DNA of 58,766 nucleotides. It comes from Candidatus Uhrbacteria bacterium. GTDB lineage: Bacteria > Patescibacteriota > Patescibacteriia > 2-12-FULL-60-25. Both the position numbers and the translations under genes were made by a program. Shown in pieces: positions 14,739 to 22,827 of the stretch; the stretch's first letter is position 1; every line of letters begins with the position of its first letter. Under the pieces are notes generated by a model. The model was not told the DNA's origin, ran no database searches, and saw only the letters and a program-made list of their open reading frames with translations. The stretch lies in the NCBI GenBank assembly GCA_009691315.1, contig SICT01000001.1, forward strand, positions 1-58,766, given 5' to 3'.

Positions 14739-15782
14739 TCAGTACGTTGTTTTTTTCAATTTCATTTCTTCTTCTTTCACAGCTAACTGACCGCACGCCG
14801 CATCGATATCTTCGCCGAACGTAATACGATGGGTTGCTGGAACGCCTAGCTCATGTAATCGACGCAAAAAGGCAATACGATCAGACCGCTCGGTTCCTTC
14901 AAAGGCATGCGTTTCGTGATATTTTATCAGATTGACATGAACTAAACGAAAATCCGGACCCAACAGATGCGCGAGCGCGATAGCGTCTCCTTCACGATCG
15001 TTGATATCTTTCAACAAAAGGTATTCAAAAAAAACTTTCCGATTGGTTTTTTCCATGTAGGTGCGCACCGCGGCCATGAGTTTGGCCACGGGATAGGCTC
15101 GATTGACTGGCATGATTTTTGAACGCACCTGATCAATGGCGCTATGCAAAGAGATCGCTAAATTCACTTGGAGTGGCTCGTCCGCGAGTTTTAAAATTCC
15201 CGGGACAACACCACAGGTAGAAATACTCATATGACGTGCACCCAAATTAAACCCTTCGTGATCGTTAAGCGTGCGAACGGTTTCCATCACCGCATCATAA
15301 TTATGAAACGGTTCGCCCATGCCCATAAACACGACGCTCGAAACACGTTCGCCTGTCTTTTTTAAAAATCGTGCATAGTAGAGAACCTGCTCAACCATTT
15401 CGTCACTCGTTAAATTACGGGTAAAACCCATGGTTCCCGTCGCACAAAAACTGCAAGCCATCGCACAACCAACTTGCGAAGATAAGCACACCGTACGACG
15501 TTCATCCTGATGGCACATGAGAACAGCCTCAATTTTTTTCCCATCCGATAACTCAAATAATGTTTTCACCGTATCTCCCTGAGGACTCGTCTGCGTTTTG
15601 ATCACTTTGAGCGTATTCCAAGGAATTTTCTCTGCCATTTCATCCCGTAACATTTTTGGAAAAACCGAAAGCTCGTTCCAATCAGCCAGATATTCCACAA
15701 AAAAAGCGCGCTTGATCTGCGCCAATCGATAAGCTGGTTGTTTGCGCTCCTCAAGGACGCGCGAGAGTGCTGTGAAATTCAT
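14739..15782 (-). CDS. rlmN: Dual-specificity 23S rRNA/tRNA A2-methyltransferase RlmN
   Basis: A 347-residue radical SAM enzyme that methylates C2 of A2503 in 23S rRNA and A37 in tRNA. The [4Fe-4S] motif CAMACSFCATG is followed by MGFTRNLTSDEMVEQV, VVFMGMGEPFHNYD, ISTCGVVPGI, INDREGDA and, near the C-terminus, the second mechanistic cysteine in DIDAACGQLA. The start at 15782 (MNFTALSRVLEERKQPAYR) is chosen by family alignment and overlaps the preceding dacA-like gene by 32 bases. It is preceded by envelope genes but has no functional tie to them. Confidence 0.96.
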   Translation of the reverse strand: MNFTALSRVLEERKQPAYRLAQIKRAFFVEYLADWNELSVFPKMLRDEMAEKIPWNTLKVIKTQTSPQGDTVKTLFELSDGKKIEAVLMCHQDERRTVCLSSQVGCAMACSFCATGTMGFTRNLTSDEMVEQVLYYARFLKKTGERVSSVVFMGMGEPFHNYDAVMETVRTLNDHEGFNLGARHMSISTCGVVPGILKLADEPLQVNLAISLHSAIDQVRSKIMPVNRAYPVAKLMAAVRTYMEKTNRKVFFEYLLLKDINDREGDAIALAHLLGPDFRLVHVNLIKYHETHAFEGTERSDRIAFLRRLHELGVPATHRITFGEDIDAACGQLAVKEEEMKLKKTTY

Positions 15783-16656
15783 GATTATTCCAGGCCCAGT
15801 CCGCCAGGCGTTTGGCGGCGTCAAAGGATCCTTGCTTGGTTGGTGCGCCCATCACGACAATAATTAAATCTTTATTATGATCTCCCGTTCCATCCGCTTG
15901 CATAGGTTGCAGTTCCACCAAAAAATTATATTTTGACTCCTCCAAATAACCTGTTTTTCCACCCCGTACCCATATCTCAGCATCATTGACCAGCAGCGGA
16001 TTAGTGGTCTTAATAATCTTCAACTGTTTCGTGTTTTGAATCGGGAATTGATATTCTGCCGTGCTTGCGGCCGCATGAATGATCGGGTCACGAAAGGCCT
16101 GCTCGGCAATCAAGGCCATGTCGCGCGCCGTCGTCATATTACGTACGCTCATCCCAGACGCATCAAGAAAATGTGAGTGATTGGCACCCAAATCTTTTGC
16201 AACCTGATTCATCTTCAGCAGAAACGATCTGGTTCCAACTTTTGAAGTACGGGCCAAGGCCATAGCTGCATTATTGGCACTGGCTGTGATACTCGAATAG
16301 AGAAGATCGATTAACTTGATACGTGTGCCCACGGACACACGTAATCGCCCTCCACCAACCTCATCTGCTCGCGAAAGAGCCACCACTCGCTCCCACGCTG
16401 GATTGAGTTTCACGAGGGTAAGGGCTCCCACCAATTTGGTCAAGCTGGCAGCCACACGCGCATGATCTGGTTTGAATGAATACAAAACTTGATGGGTCCC
16501 AGGAATCATAACCATCGCGGAAGCGAATTCGTTTGTCACGGGCACAAAGGGAACGGCATCGGTCGAAGACACAACCCCCGCAGACGCGAACGACGCATAA
16601 AAAAATCCGCCACTTACCAGGAGACATCCTATCGAAAATAAGAGACGAAATTTCAT
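15751..16656 (-). CDS. D-alanyl-D-alanine carboxypeptidase (peptidase S11, PBP5-like)
   Basis: A 301-residue secreted serine enzyme. A signal peptide covers residues 1-27 (MKFRLLFSIGCLLVSGGFFY). Active-site motifs are all present: SxxK in ARVAASLTKLVGA, SxN in SITASANNAAMAL, and KTG in VRGGKTGYLEES. Other S11 signs are DASGMSVRNMTTARDMALIA. The C-terminal beta domain and amphipathic membrane anchor of full PBP5 are missing, so it is a short form. It removes the terminal D-Ala of stem peptides, controlling cross-linking. It starts 4 bases after the L,D-transpeptidase gene, whose substrate it would make. Confidence 0.93.
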   Translation of the reverse strand: MKFRLLFSIGCLLVSGGFFYASFASAGVVSSTDAVPFVPVTNEFASAMVMIPGTHQVLYSFKPDHARVAASLTKLVGALTLVKLNPAWERVVALSRADEVGGGRLRVSVGTRIKLIDLLYSSITASANNAAMALARTSKVGTRSFLLKMNQVAKDLGANHSHFLDASGMSVRNMTTARDMALIAEQAFRDPIIHAAASTAEYQFPIQNTKQLKIIKTTNPLLVNDAEIWVRGGKTGYLEESKYNFLVELQPMQADGTGDHNKDLIIVVMGAPTKQGSFDAAKRLADWAWNNHEFHSTLARP

Positions 16657-16660
16657 AACA

Positions 16661-17257
16661 TCACTTCTTCACAATGGTGATGAGTGTGCCGACAGGCGTC
16701 CAATCGTATAATTCTTTGGCGGGCCCAACTCCTAAACGCACACATCCGTGGCTGGCCGCATGCCCTAAATGATTTACCCCTTCTTTTTTCCCACCTGGCC
16801 ACTCAGGAAGTTCATGCAGACCATGGCCGCGACCACTGAAATGCATCCACCAAGGCATCCACAACCCAGCGGCTTTGGACCAGGCCCGCGGAACTTTTTG
16901 TAACACTCGAAAATCTCCGGCGGGTGTTGGCATACGAGGCAAACCGCTCGAAATGGGAAACACTCGAATCGCAATTTGATTCACCTGCATTTCCAATTGT
17001 TGAGTCGCTAAATGAATCTTAATACTTTTTGGGAGACGCACAGAATCCGTTGAAGTTGGGCTAAAACCGGCAAACACCTCTTGCCCATCTGAATAACCGT
17101 CTCCGTCTGTATCGGGTATTGCAGAATCTGAACCAAACAAAAATTCTAAACGATCGGACAGACCATCCTGATCAGAATCAAGCTCAGCCGCCTGCACAAC
17201 CTTTACACCTCCTGACAGCAAGAGAAGGCATCCAATGAATACACCAAACCATTGCAT
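16661..17257 (-). CDS. L,D-transpeptidase (YkuD) with calcium-binding-type repeats
   Basis: A 198-residue exported enzyme. After a signal peptide (MQWFGVFIGCLLLLSGGVKV, cleaved near VQAAE) come two thrombospondin-3-like repeats (DSDQDGLSDRLE and DTDGDGYSDGQE), whose Asp-rich loops would bind calcium. The YkuD domain occupies residues ~75-198: IKIHLATQQLEMQV, FPISSGLPRMPTPAGDFRV, WWMHFSGRGHGLHELP, and the active site HLGHAASHGCVRLG with catalytic Cys. It makes 3-3 peptidoglycan cross-links or attaches proteins to peptidoglycan. It is 3 bases after the VirD4-like gene and 4 before the carboxypeptidase gene. Confidence 0.93.
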   Translation of the reverse strand: MQWFGVFIGCLLLLSGGVKVVQAAELDSDQDGLSDRLEFLFGSDSAIPDTDGDGYSDGQEVFAGFSPTSTDSVRLPKSIKIHLATQQLEMQVNQIAIRVFPISSGLPRMPTPAGDFRVLQKVPRAWSKAAGLWMPWWMHFSGRGHGLHELPEWPGGKKEGVNHLGHAASHGCVRLGVGPAKELYDWTPVGTLITIVKK

Positions 17258-17260
17258 AAT

Positions 17261-19297
17261 TTAATGATCAAAATGCACGCGCTGACCAGGAGCAACGGTC
17301 TGCGTTAGATGAGATGGTGGTGGCTGAGGAGGTCGTGGCGGCGGAATGGGAGGAGGAGATATTGGTCGCGGGGCGAGAGCTGGCGCCTGATCACGCTTAC
17401 GACCGCGTTCAGGCTCACGTTTCCGCTCTGGTTTTGCCGAACCAGATCCAGTCTGCATTTTATTTTTTACTTGAGTCATTTCGGCTAAAAATTTTCCCGC
17501 ATCTCCTTTGACAATCCGGGGACGATTGAGTGGCGGCTCTACAGCAAGCATCGGCGCTTCTCCGGACTCCTGCTCACGGGGTGGTGGACTCTGTATGATC
17601 TGCTTAAATGTGACATCACGATTTTTTCGCTCTTCCATCACGAGCGGCCGACACTCGGCGCAATACATGGGACGACTTGGATCCAACTGCATCGGGAGAT
17701 TCCAAATTTTTCCACAGCGAGTGCATGTGTGCGGAAATTGTGGTTTGGTCTTTTTTCCTTGTGGTTGAGGCTTATTCGCGATAATTGCGGCCATGCGTTC
17801 CGGCTTGATCGTTAAATATTCTCCCGTGTCTTGCATCGCCGTTGGCCCTTCCAAAGAAATCTCTTGCTCTTCCTCTGTTTTAATGGCTGGATATTGGACA
17901 GCGAGATCGAGTTGAGGGAGAGGGGTCGTTTCTTGCTGGGATCCAGCCGGCATCAGAGACGATTCCGCATCGCTACTTGAGGCTGCTTCCATCCCGCTCC
18001 ATTTAAGAACTTTTTCTTCAATCAGAGCGCGTGGTTCCGCGTAGCGTTCACGACTAATCGCCACCACTTTTTCCATACTGCCCGTATGCTGCGCAATCGG
18101 CGGAAGAGCGGCCGCAGAAAAAGGCGAGGTTGCTACGCCATCCACCATGAGTTTCAGATACATCTGAAACTTTGTCATGTTCACCAAATCTTCCGGCGTG
18201 AATGTCGGCGCGAATTCCGTTTCCATGAATTCCGCATCCGCTCCTCCCACACGCATAACGATGATCGTCCCGACGTTTCCAAAAATAGCGGGCGCCACTT
18301 TTTCGTCCAACTGTTCGATATATTGATGTGCCACAATCAAATTGAGACGGTACTTACGCGCTTCAGATAAAATAGACGCAAAAGATTCATTCGCAAAATT
18401 TTGAAACTCATCAACAAATAAATAAAAATCACGACGCTCCAGCTCCAAAATATTCTGCCGCTCCTGCGCTGCTAACTGTATTTTTGTGATGAGCATGCCG
18501 CCGAGTAAACGCATATTATCTTCCCCGATGCGGCCTTTGGACAAGTTCACGATCAAAATTTTTCCATCATCCATGATACGTCGCGGATTAATGGTCGACT
18601 TCACCTGCGCGACCATATTGCGAATAACAGAAGAAGACAAAAATTGTCCGACTTTATTTTGTACCGGGGCGATGGCTTCGGTCGCATATTTTTCTGACCA
18701 CGAGGTGAACTCCGCCACCCAAAACGTTTTAACGATCGGATCACGAATCTTCGAAACGACACGCGAACGATATTCTTTGTCGACCAACAAACGATTGATG
18801 CCAAGGAGAGTTGCACCAGGATAATCAAGCAACGCCAGCACGCAATTCATCAAAATATATTCCATGCGCGCGCTCCACACATCTGGCCAGATTTTTTTAA
18901 ACACCCCCATGAGTCCGGACGCAATAAGCGGCTTCTGATCATCACTGTCTGTTTCTAAAATATTAAACCCGACCGGATAATCCATATCGGCTGGATTAAA
19001 ATACACCACATCATTCACCCGATTGGATGGAATAAAATCCAACAGTCTTTCTGCCGTATCGCCGTGTGGATCAATGTAGCAACACCCATGTCCCGCGTAG
19101 ATATCCGATAAAATCAAGTTTTCCATGAGCGTGGTCTTGCCCATGCCGGTTTTCCCAACGATGTACATGTGACGACGACGATCGTCTGTCTTGATACCAA
19201 AACGCCGCTGTTGATTACGAAAATTCGTCTCTGCAAAAAGCGTAATTTCGTGTTCGTGATCGTGATTATATTGGACAGGCATAAGGGGAAGGGGCAT
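17261..19297 (-). CDS. VirD4/TraG-like type IV secretion coupling ATPase with zinc ribbon
   Basis: About 678 residues. Walker A is VGKTGMGKTTLMENL near residue 50 and Walker B is FYLFVDEFQNFANESF near residue 315; PHGDTAERLLDFIP, NLSKGRIGEDNMRLLG and IVAHQYIEQLDEKV are typical of the DUF87/TraM-recognition ATPases related to VirD4. No N-terminal membrane helices are present. After the ATPase comes a linker, then a CxxC...CxxC ribbon (CTRCGKIW, MYCAECRP) and a Pro/Lys/Arg-rich tail (PPPIPPPRPPQPPP). Start is uncertain: 19297 (MPLPLMPVQ) or 19282 (MPVQYNHDH). The gene upstream encodes a membrane partner likely to anchor it. It may drive DNA or protein transfer, or pilus-related function. Confidence 0.85.
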   Translation of the reverse strand: MPLPLMPVQYNHDHEHEITLFAETNFRNQQRRFGIKTDDRRRHMYIVGKTGMGKTTLMENLILSDIYAGHGCCYIDPHGDTAERLLDFIPSNRVNDVVYFNPADMDYPVGFNILETDSDDQKPLIASGLMGVFKKIWPDVWSARMEYILMNCVLALLDYPGATLLGINRLLVDKEYRSRVVSKIRDPIVKTFWVAEFTSWSEKYATEAIAPVQNKVGQFLSSSVIRNMVAQVKSTINPRRIMDDGKILIVNLSKGRIGEDNMRLLGGMLITKIQLAAQERQNILELERRDFYLFVDEFQNFANESFASILSEARKYRLNLIVAHQYIEQLDEKVAPAIFGNVGTIIVMRVGGADAEFMETEFAPTFTPEDLVNMTKFQMYLKLMVDGVATSPFSAAALPPIAQHTGSMEKVVAISRERYAEPRALIEEKVLKWSGMEAASSSDAESSLMPAGSQQETTPLPQLDLAVQYPAIKTEEEQEISLEGPTAMQDTGEYLTIKPERMAAIIANKPQPQGKKTKPQFPHTCTRCGKIWNLPMQLDPSRPMYCAECRPLVMEERKNRDVTFKQIIQSPPPREQESGEAPMLAVEPPLNRPRIVKGDAGKFLAEMTQVKNKMQTGSGSAKPERKREPERGRKRDQAPALAPRPISPPPIPPPRPPQPPPSHLTQTVAPGQRVHFDH

Positions 19298-19395
19298 TAC
19301 ACAATGAGCGAGCGGAGACCAGAGACTGTTTCGTGGACTCACCGTGCAAACGGGGATGTCCAGGAAATAGGCTCTGGTAGGCCGCGAGACAACAG

Positions 19396-20727
19396 TTAAC
19401 CAAACGGCAGATTATCCGGGGCTTCGGCTTTCTTCGCTTCAACTTTGTGCAAAGATGGGGCTTTTACCTGTATCAAGATCGGCAGATGCCAGAGCGTGGC
19501 CAACTCTTCAGAACACAAGAAAAAACGAGGCATGCCCATCCAATCCGAACGTTTTTTATAGGCATGCACCACATGACTCTTACGATGATTATTGCGTCGT
19601 TCTTTAAACCACCATAAAGCGCTCCCCATACCAACCATCTTTAATTCTGGCTTCAATGCTTGCATGTGGAACGTATTTGTCTGTTTCATGGCACCAATAA
19701 AGGTATTCACGGCGCGTGACTTTTTCATGACTTCTTTTTTCGCCATATAGACGAAACGAATTTTACATTCATGGCCCACCTGTGATGCTTTGTGCTCGAC
19801 CCCTTCCAACACATCTTTTTCACCAGGCGATAAAGCGAATAGTTTTGGTAAAAGAGCTTTGTCATCTTTTTTATGCTCCGGCGCCGCTGGCGGAGTGCCT
19901 AAAATCGTACCGACAACTTCTTGCGCCGTCTTCAGAGGAAAATCAATGGCGTGATCCATCAACGTTTTTTTATGTACCTTCTCCACCCCTTTTAATGTAT
20001 CAATAATTTTTTCGGCTTGCTGACGCATCTTCTTGTGATCTGTTTGAGTTAGCGTAATCTGATACCACAAATGCTCACCTGGCCCGAGACGACTCATCAA
20101 CTCCAGCATATAAGCGATCGGATCTTTAAACTCTCCAGAAACCTTATCTTCAAAATCATGATACGTTTTCAAAATATAAGGATCTGGCATGGTTGGAATC
20201 ATTTCTGTCCCCCAACAATCCCATTCTTCATCCGGAAAATGACTCGGAAAACCATCGGTATAATCCTGCACTTCTTGAATTTCTGCATGCGGATATTGAG
20301 CATAAATAGAGCCTTCCATTAAATCACGAAAGCGTCGCTCGCCACGCACATAAAAACCCACGCGACCTTCGATCGAAGCGATCTCAACACTAATCACCGC
20401 CTGTTTAAATCCCCTCACCCAAGTTTCTGTCCAAGATGGCGAGGAGTGGGCTCCCGCAAAACTGATAAACATGTTTTCCGCCGCACGGGCAGTTTGCTCC
20501 GAATCTTTTGGTACCGTGATCCGCAAAAGAATCCATTCTTGTTTGGCAATAACCTTGCCACTGACATAGTTCTGTCGATAAACAACCGCGATCCACAGAA
20601 AAACAAAGACAAACAAAATCCATCCGCCATGCAAAAACAAATATCCCATGGAAGAAAATGGATCGCTTCCAGTTAAAGCTAAAAACGTTTCAACGTCGAA
20701 ATTGAGGAAAGAGAAAAACCATTCCAT
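19396..20727 (-). CDS. Membrane-anchored partner of the VirD4-like ATPase, unknown family
   Basis: A 443-residue protein with two N-terminal hydrophobic helices (residues 1-50: MEWFFSFLNFDVETFLALTG; YLFLHGGWILFVFVFLWIAV) and a large cytoplasmic part. This part starts EWILLRITVPKDSEQTARAAENMF and shows HAEIQEVQDYTDGFP, GPGEHLWYQITLTQTDHK and KIRFVYMAKKEVMKKSRAVN. It recalls the membrane proteins that sit directly upstream of VirD4-like ATPases in Patescibacteria and may be analogous to VirB-type or FtsK-like anchors; I know of no proven role. The start at 20727 is preferred over 20745 because an extended -10 box covers the longer start. It is the first gene of the long minus-strand run. Confidence 0.7.
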   Translation of the reverse strand: MEWFFSFLNFDVETFLALTGSDPFSSMGYLFLHGGWILFVFVFLWIAVVYRQNYVSGKVIAKQEWILLRITVPKDSEQTARAAENMFISFAGAHSSPSWTETWVRGFKQAVISVEIASIEGRVGFYVRGERRFRDLMEGSIYAQYPHAEIQEVQDYTDGFPSHFPDEEWDCWGTEMIPTMPDPYILKTYHDFEDKVSGEFKDPIAYMLELMSRLGPGEHLWYQITLTQTDHKKMRQQAEKIIDTLKGVEKVHKKTLMDHAIDFPLKTAQEVVGTILGTPPAAPEHKKDDKALLPKLFALSPGEKDVLEGVEHKASQVGHECKIRFVYMAKKEVMKKSRAVNTFIGAMKQTNTFHMQALKPELKMVGMGSALWWFKERRNNHRKSHVVHAYKKRSDWMGMPRFFLCSEELATLWHLPILIQVKAPSLHKVEAKKAEAPDNLPFG

Positions 20728-20735
20728 GTGAGACC

Positions 20736-20744
20736 AGGATAGCA
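20736..20744 (-). promoter_or_regulatory. Extended -10 promoter for the VirD4-partner gene
   Basis: Minus-strand TGC followed by TATCCT (20741-20736), with a weak TGTTCA -35 about 17 bases upstream. The ATG at 20727 begins 8 bases after the -10, so the transcript is nearly leaderless. Confidence 0.4.
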
Positions 20745-20790
20745 TAAAAAAGTGAACTTGAACAGTCCTGTCTCTATTTATTTAGCCAAT

Positions 20791-20823
20791 AAAAAAATCC
20801 CTTCGGCAATGACACCTAAGGGA
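20791..20823 (-). terminator. Intrinsic terminator after the lipoprotein gene
   Basis: On the minus strand TCCCTT (20823-20818), a 14-base loop and AAGGGA (20803-20798), followed by a T7 tract (20797-20791). Confidence 0.75.
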
Positions 20824-20838
20824 AAGAAGTGAAATGGA

Positions 20839-21369
20839 CTACTTGTTAGCCGGGACCCACCTGGCAAGTTCAAATTCTTCGGCCGAACAAATGTCGAAAG
20901 TTCCATCGGCCTTGAGCTCCCGATGATGTTCCCACCCTGGCTTTAGATCCCAGACTCCCCCGTCATCCGGGCGCGCTGCGCGCTTTTCCAGGTGAGTGCA
21001 ACGGGCAACTCCACGTGGCCCAACCTTTTGTAACCTCTCGATCATTTTCTCGACATAAAACCGCTCCAATGAATCAGGAAAGAGCCGAAGATACTCTTGA
21101 TGGGTCTTCAATGCCGCTTTCGGATCGAAGAGGCGCTGAACTCTTGCCATTTGGTTCAGATCCATCGAGCTGTGGGAGAGAAGCCAGGCAGCCTTCTTCT
21201 TCTCGAATGCCTCGGGATACTTGCCCTGTTGCCGCAACTCCCAGGCTTGTGTTCTATTGAAGGCGATTTCTTGCTCATCTTTCACGCTGGGTTCTTTAGC
21301 ACAACCAAGCGCATAAAGGCATACGACGATGAACATGAGACGGGAAAACGGAATTGCATGAAGCTGCAT
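20839..21369 (-). CDS. Lipoprotein of unknown function
   Basis: A 176-residue lipoprotein with start at 21369 (MQLHAIPFSRLMFIVVCLYALGCAK). The lipobox is ALGC, cysteine about residue 24. The mature part is helical (QAWELRQQGKYPEAFEKKKAAWLLS, LNQMARVQRLFDPKAALKTHQEYLRLFPDS), suggesting TPR-like repeats, with a C-terminal RPDDGGVWDLKPGWEHHRELKADG. A GGAGG Shine-Dalgarno sits about 9 bases before the ATG, a consensus promoter stands at 21454-21426 and a terminator follows, so it is a self-contained unit. Base composition is clearly richer in GC than the genes on its left. I do not recognise the family. Confidence 0.75.
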   Translation of the reverse strand: MQLHAIPFSRLMFIVVCLYALGCAKEPSVKDEQEIAFNRTQAWELRQQGKYPEAFEKKKAAWLLSHSSMDLNQMARVQRLFDPKAALKTHQEYLRLFPDSLERFYVEKMIERLQKVGPRGVARCTHLEKRAARPDDGGVWDLKPGWEHHRELKADGTFDICSAEEFELARWVPANK

Positions 21370-21425
21370 GACCGAACCTCCAACGCGATTTCCTCGCGCG
21401 TGAAAAAGTGAATGTGCGAAAATGA

Positions 21426-21454
21426 TATATATCACAAAAATAGCCTCGTGTCAA
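21426..21454 (-). promoter_or_regulatory. Sigma70-type promoter of lipoprotein gene
   Basis: Minus-strand TTGACA (21454-21449), 17-base spacer, TATATA (21431-21426). It diverges from the purM promoter, and the two -35 boxes lie 16 bases apart. Confidence 0.7.
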
Positions 21455-21470
21455 TCGCCTGACCGAGAGA

Positions 21471-21498
21471 TTGACGGAAAGGATTTTTCCGCTAAGAT
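21471..21498 (+). promoter_or_regulatory. Promoter of purM
   Basis: TTGACG (21471-21476), 16-base spacer, TAAGAT (21493-21498). A leader of ~45 bases follows to the purM ATG, with GAGG about 7 bases before the ATG. Confidence 0.6.
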
Positions 21499-21549
21499 GC
21501 ACGGGAACTCGCAACTTCCACAACCAAAAAAGCTGAAAGCGAGGACAAG

Positions 21550-22674
21550 ATGAGCAAACCAATGACATACAAGGGCGCGGGCGTGGATTATACGGCGCTT
21601 GACCGGTTCAAGCGTGCAGCACAAAAATCTGCCGCCGTGACAGATCATTTCTTTCCTGATTATCGCATCAAGGTTTGTGCATGGAGCCGCGGGGAGAGCG
21701 CCTTCCTCGTTCAATTGCCGGACGGTTCGATCCTGGCCCATGTCGAAGAGGGACTGGGAACCAAGCAATTGGTGGCCGATGCCATGCTCAAACTCCAACC
21801 GGATGGACCAACCTACTACGGTGCTCTGGCCCGGGACACCGTCGCCATGATCGTGAATGATATGATCACCGTCGGCGTTCTACCGGTCACACTTGCCATG
21901 CACTTGGCCGTTGGATCAGACGACTGGTTTGCCAACGAACAGCGCAGTCAGGATCTTATCGACGGCTGGGAAATGAGCTGTTGTTTCACCGGTTGTATCT
22001 GGGGCGGAGGAGAAACTCCAACGCTCAGAGATACGATCAATCCCATGACCTGTGTCCTGGCTGGCTCCGCGACTGGTTATTTGGACGCGTCCGCCGTCGA
22101 TAGATTGATCTCCGGTCAAACGCTCAAATCCGGACAGGCAATCGTCATGCTGGCAAGCTCGGGCGTCCATGCCAATGGTCTCACTCTGTGCAGAAAGATT
22201 GCCAAGCGATTGCCCAAAGGCTATCTCACACCTGTGGGAATGGATAAACTGGCCTATGGCGAGCTCTTACTCAAGCCGACGACAATCTATGTGCCGATCC
22301 TGCGCGATCTGATGCGAAGCGGAGTCAAGATTCACTCCGCGATCAACGTCACGGGTCACGGCTGGCGCAAACTCATGCGTGCGCCCCAAGCCTTGCGTTA
22401 CGTGATTGATAAGCTTCCGCCCGAACCTTCGCCCATCTTCGGTTTTATTCAAAAGAACGGGCCGGTGGATATCGGCGAGATGTACGGCAATTTCAACATG
22501 GGTGCCGGCTTTGCCATCATCGTCGATGAGACGAATGTGCGCACGGTCATCGAAGCGGCGGATCATCACCACGTCCAAGCCTGGCATGCCGGGTTCGTCA
22601 AGGATGGATCAAAGCAGGTGTTCATTCGGCCACTCAACCTCACTTTCGAAGCCGACACCCTCGCGGTACGCTGA
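21550..22674 (+). CDS. purM: Phosphoribosylformylglycinamidine cyclo-ligase (AIR synthetase)
   Basis: A 374-residue ATP-dependent enzyme that closes FGAM to AIR, step 5 of purine synthesis. PurM signatures: MTYKGAGVDYTALDRFK at the N-terminus, AHVEEGLGTKQLVADAM (metal and ATP loop), DTVAMIVNDMITVGVLP, IVMLASSGVHANGLTLCRKI, SAINVTGHGWRKLMRAP, EMYGNFNMGAGFAIIV. It is diverged from common bacterial PurM in several places (TGHGW for the usual TGGGL). A GAGG Shine-Dalgarno precedes the ATG, and its own promoter and a strong terminator delimit it. The purQ-purSL pair converges from the right. GC-rich codon choice sets it apart from host-type genes nearby. Confidence 0.92.
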   Translation: MSKPMTYKGAGVDYTALDRFKRAAQKSAAVTDHFFPDYRIKVCAWSRGESAFLVQLPDGSILAHVEEGLGTKQLVADAMLKLQPDGPTYYGALARDTVAMIVNDMITVGVLPVTLAMHLAVGSDDWFANEQRSQDLIDGWEMSCCFTGCIWGGGETPTLRDTINPMTCVLAGSATGYLDASAVDRLISGQTLKSGQAIVMLASSGVHANGLTLCRKIAKRLPKGYLTPVGMDKLAYGELLLKPTTIYVPILRDLMRSGVKIHSAINVTGHGWRKLMRAPQALRYVIDKLPPEPSPIFGFIQKNGPVDIGEMYGNFNMGAGFAIIVDETNVRTVIEAADHHHVQAWHAGFVKDGSKQVFIRPLNLTFEADTLAVR

Positions 22675-22694
22675 ACTTTTTTCTTTTTTTTCTC

Positions 22695-22732
22695 TCTCCG
22701 ATCTCCGCCAGCTGGCGGATCGGAGAATTTTT
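22695..22732 (+). terminator. Intrinsic terminator of purM
   Basis: TCTCCGAT (22695-22702) pairs with ATCGGAGA (22719-22726), enclosing a perfect CCGCCAGCTGGCGG palindrome with a two-base bulge, followed by ATTTTT (22727-22732). Confidence 0.85.
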
Positions 22733-22735
22733 ATA

Positions 22736-22769
22736 TCCTCAATAAAATACTATAGTACTTTATTGAGGA
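22736..22769. repeat. 34-bp tripartite palindrome, copy 3 (between purM and purQ)
   Basis: The copy reads TCCTCAAT, five bases, ACTATAGT, five bases, ATTGAGGA. It has the same 8-5-8-5-8 plan as the copies at 8629 and 9261, keeping TCAAT/ATTGA and CTATAG while other arm positions have changed on both sides together. Symmetry extends to a 40-bp dyad (22733-22772) with a single mismatched pair. It starts 3 bases after the T-tract of the purM terminator. Confidence 0.75.
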
Positions 22770-22827
22770 TATATTGAAAAACAAAAAATCTCCCTTTGCA
22801 TAAAGCGCTGGGAGAAAGAAAAATGAA

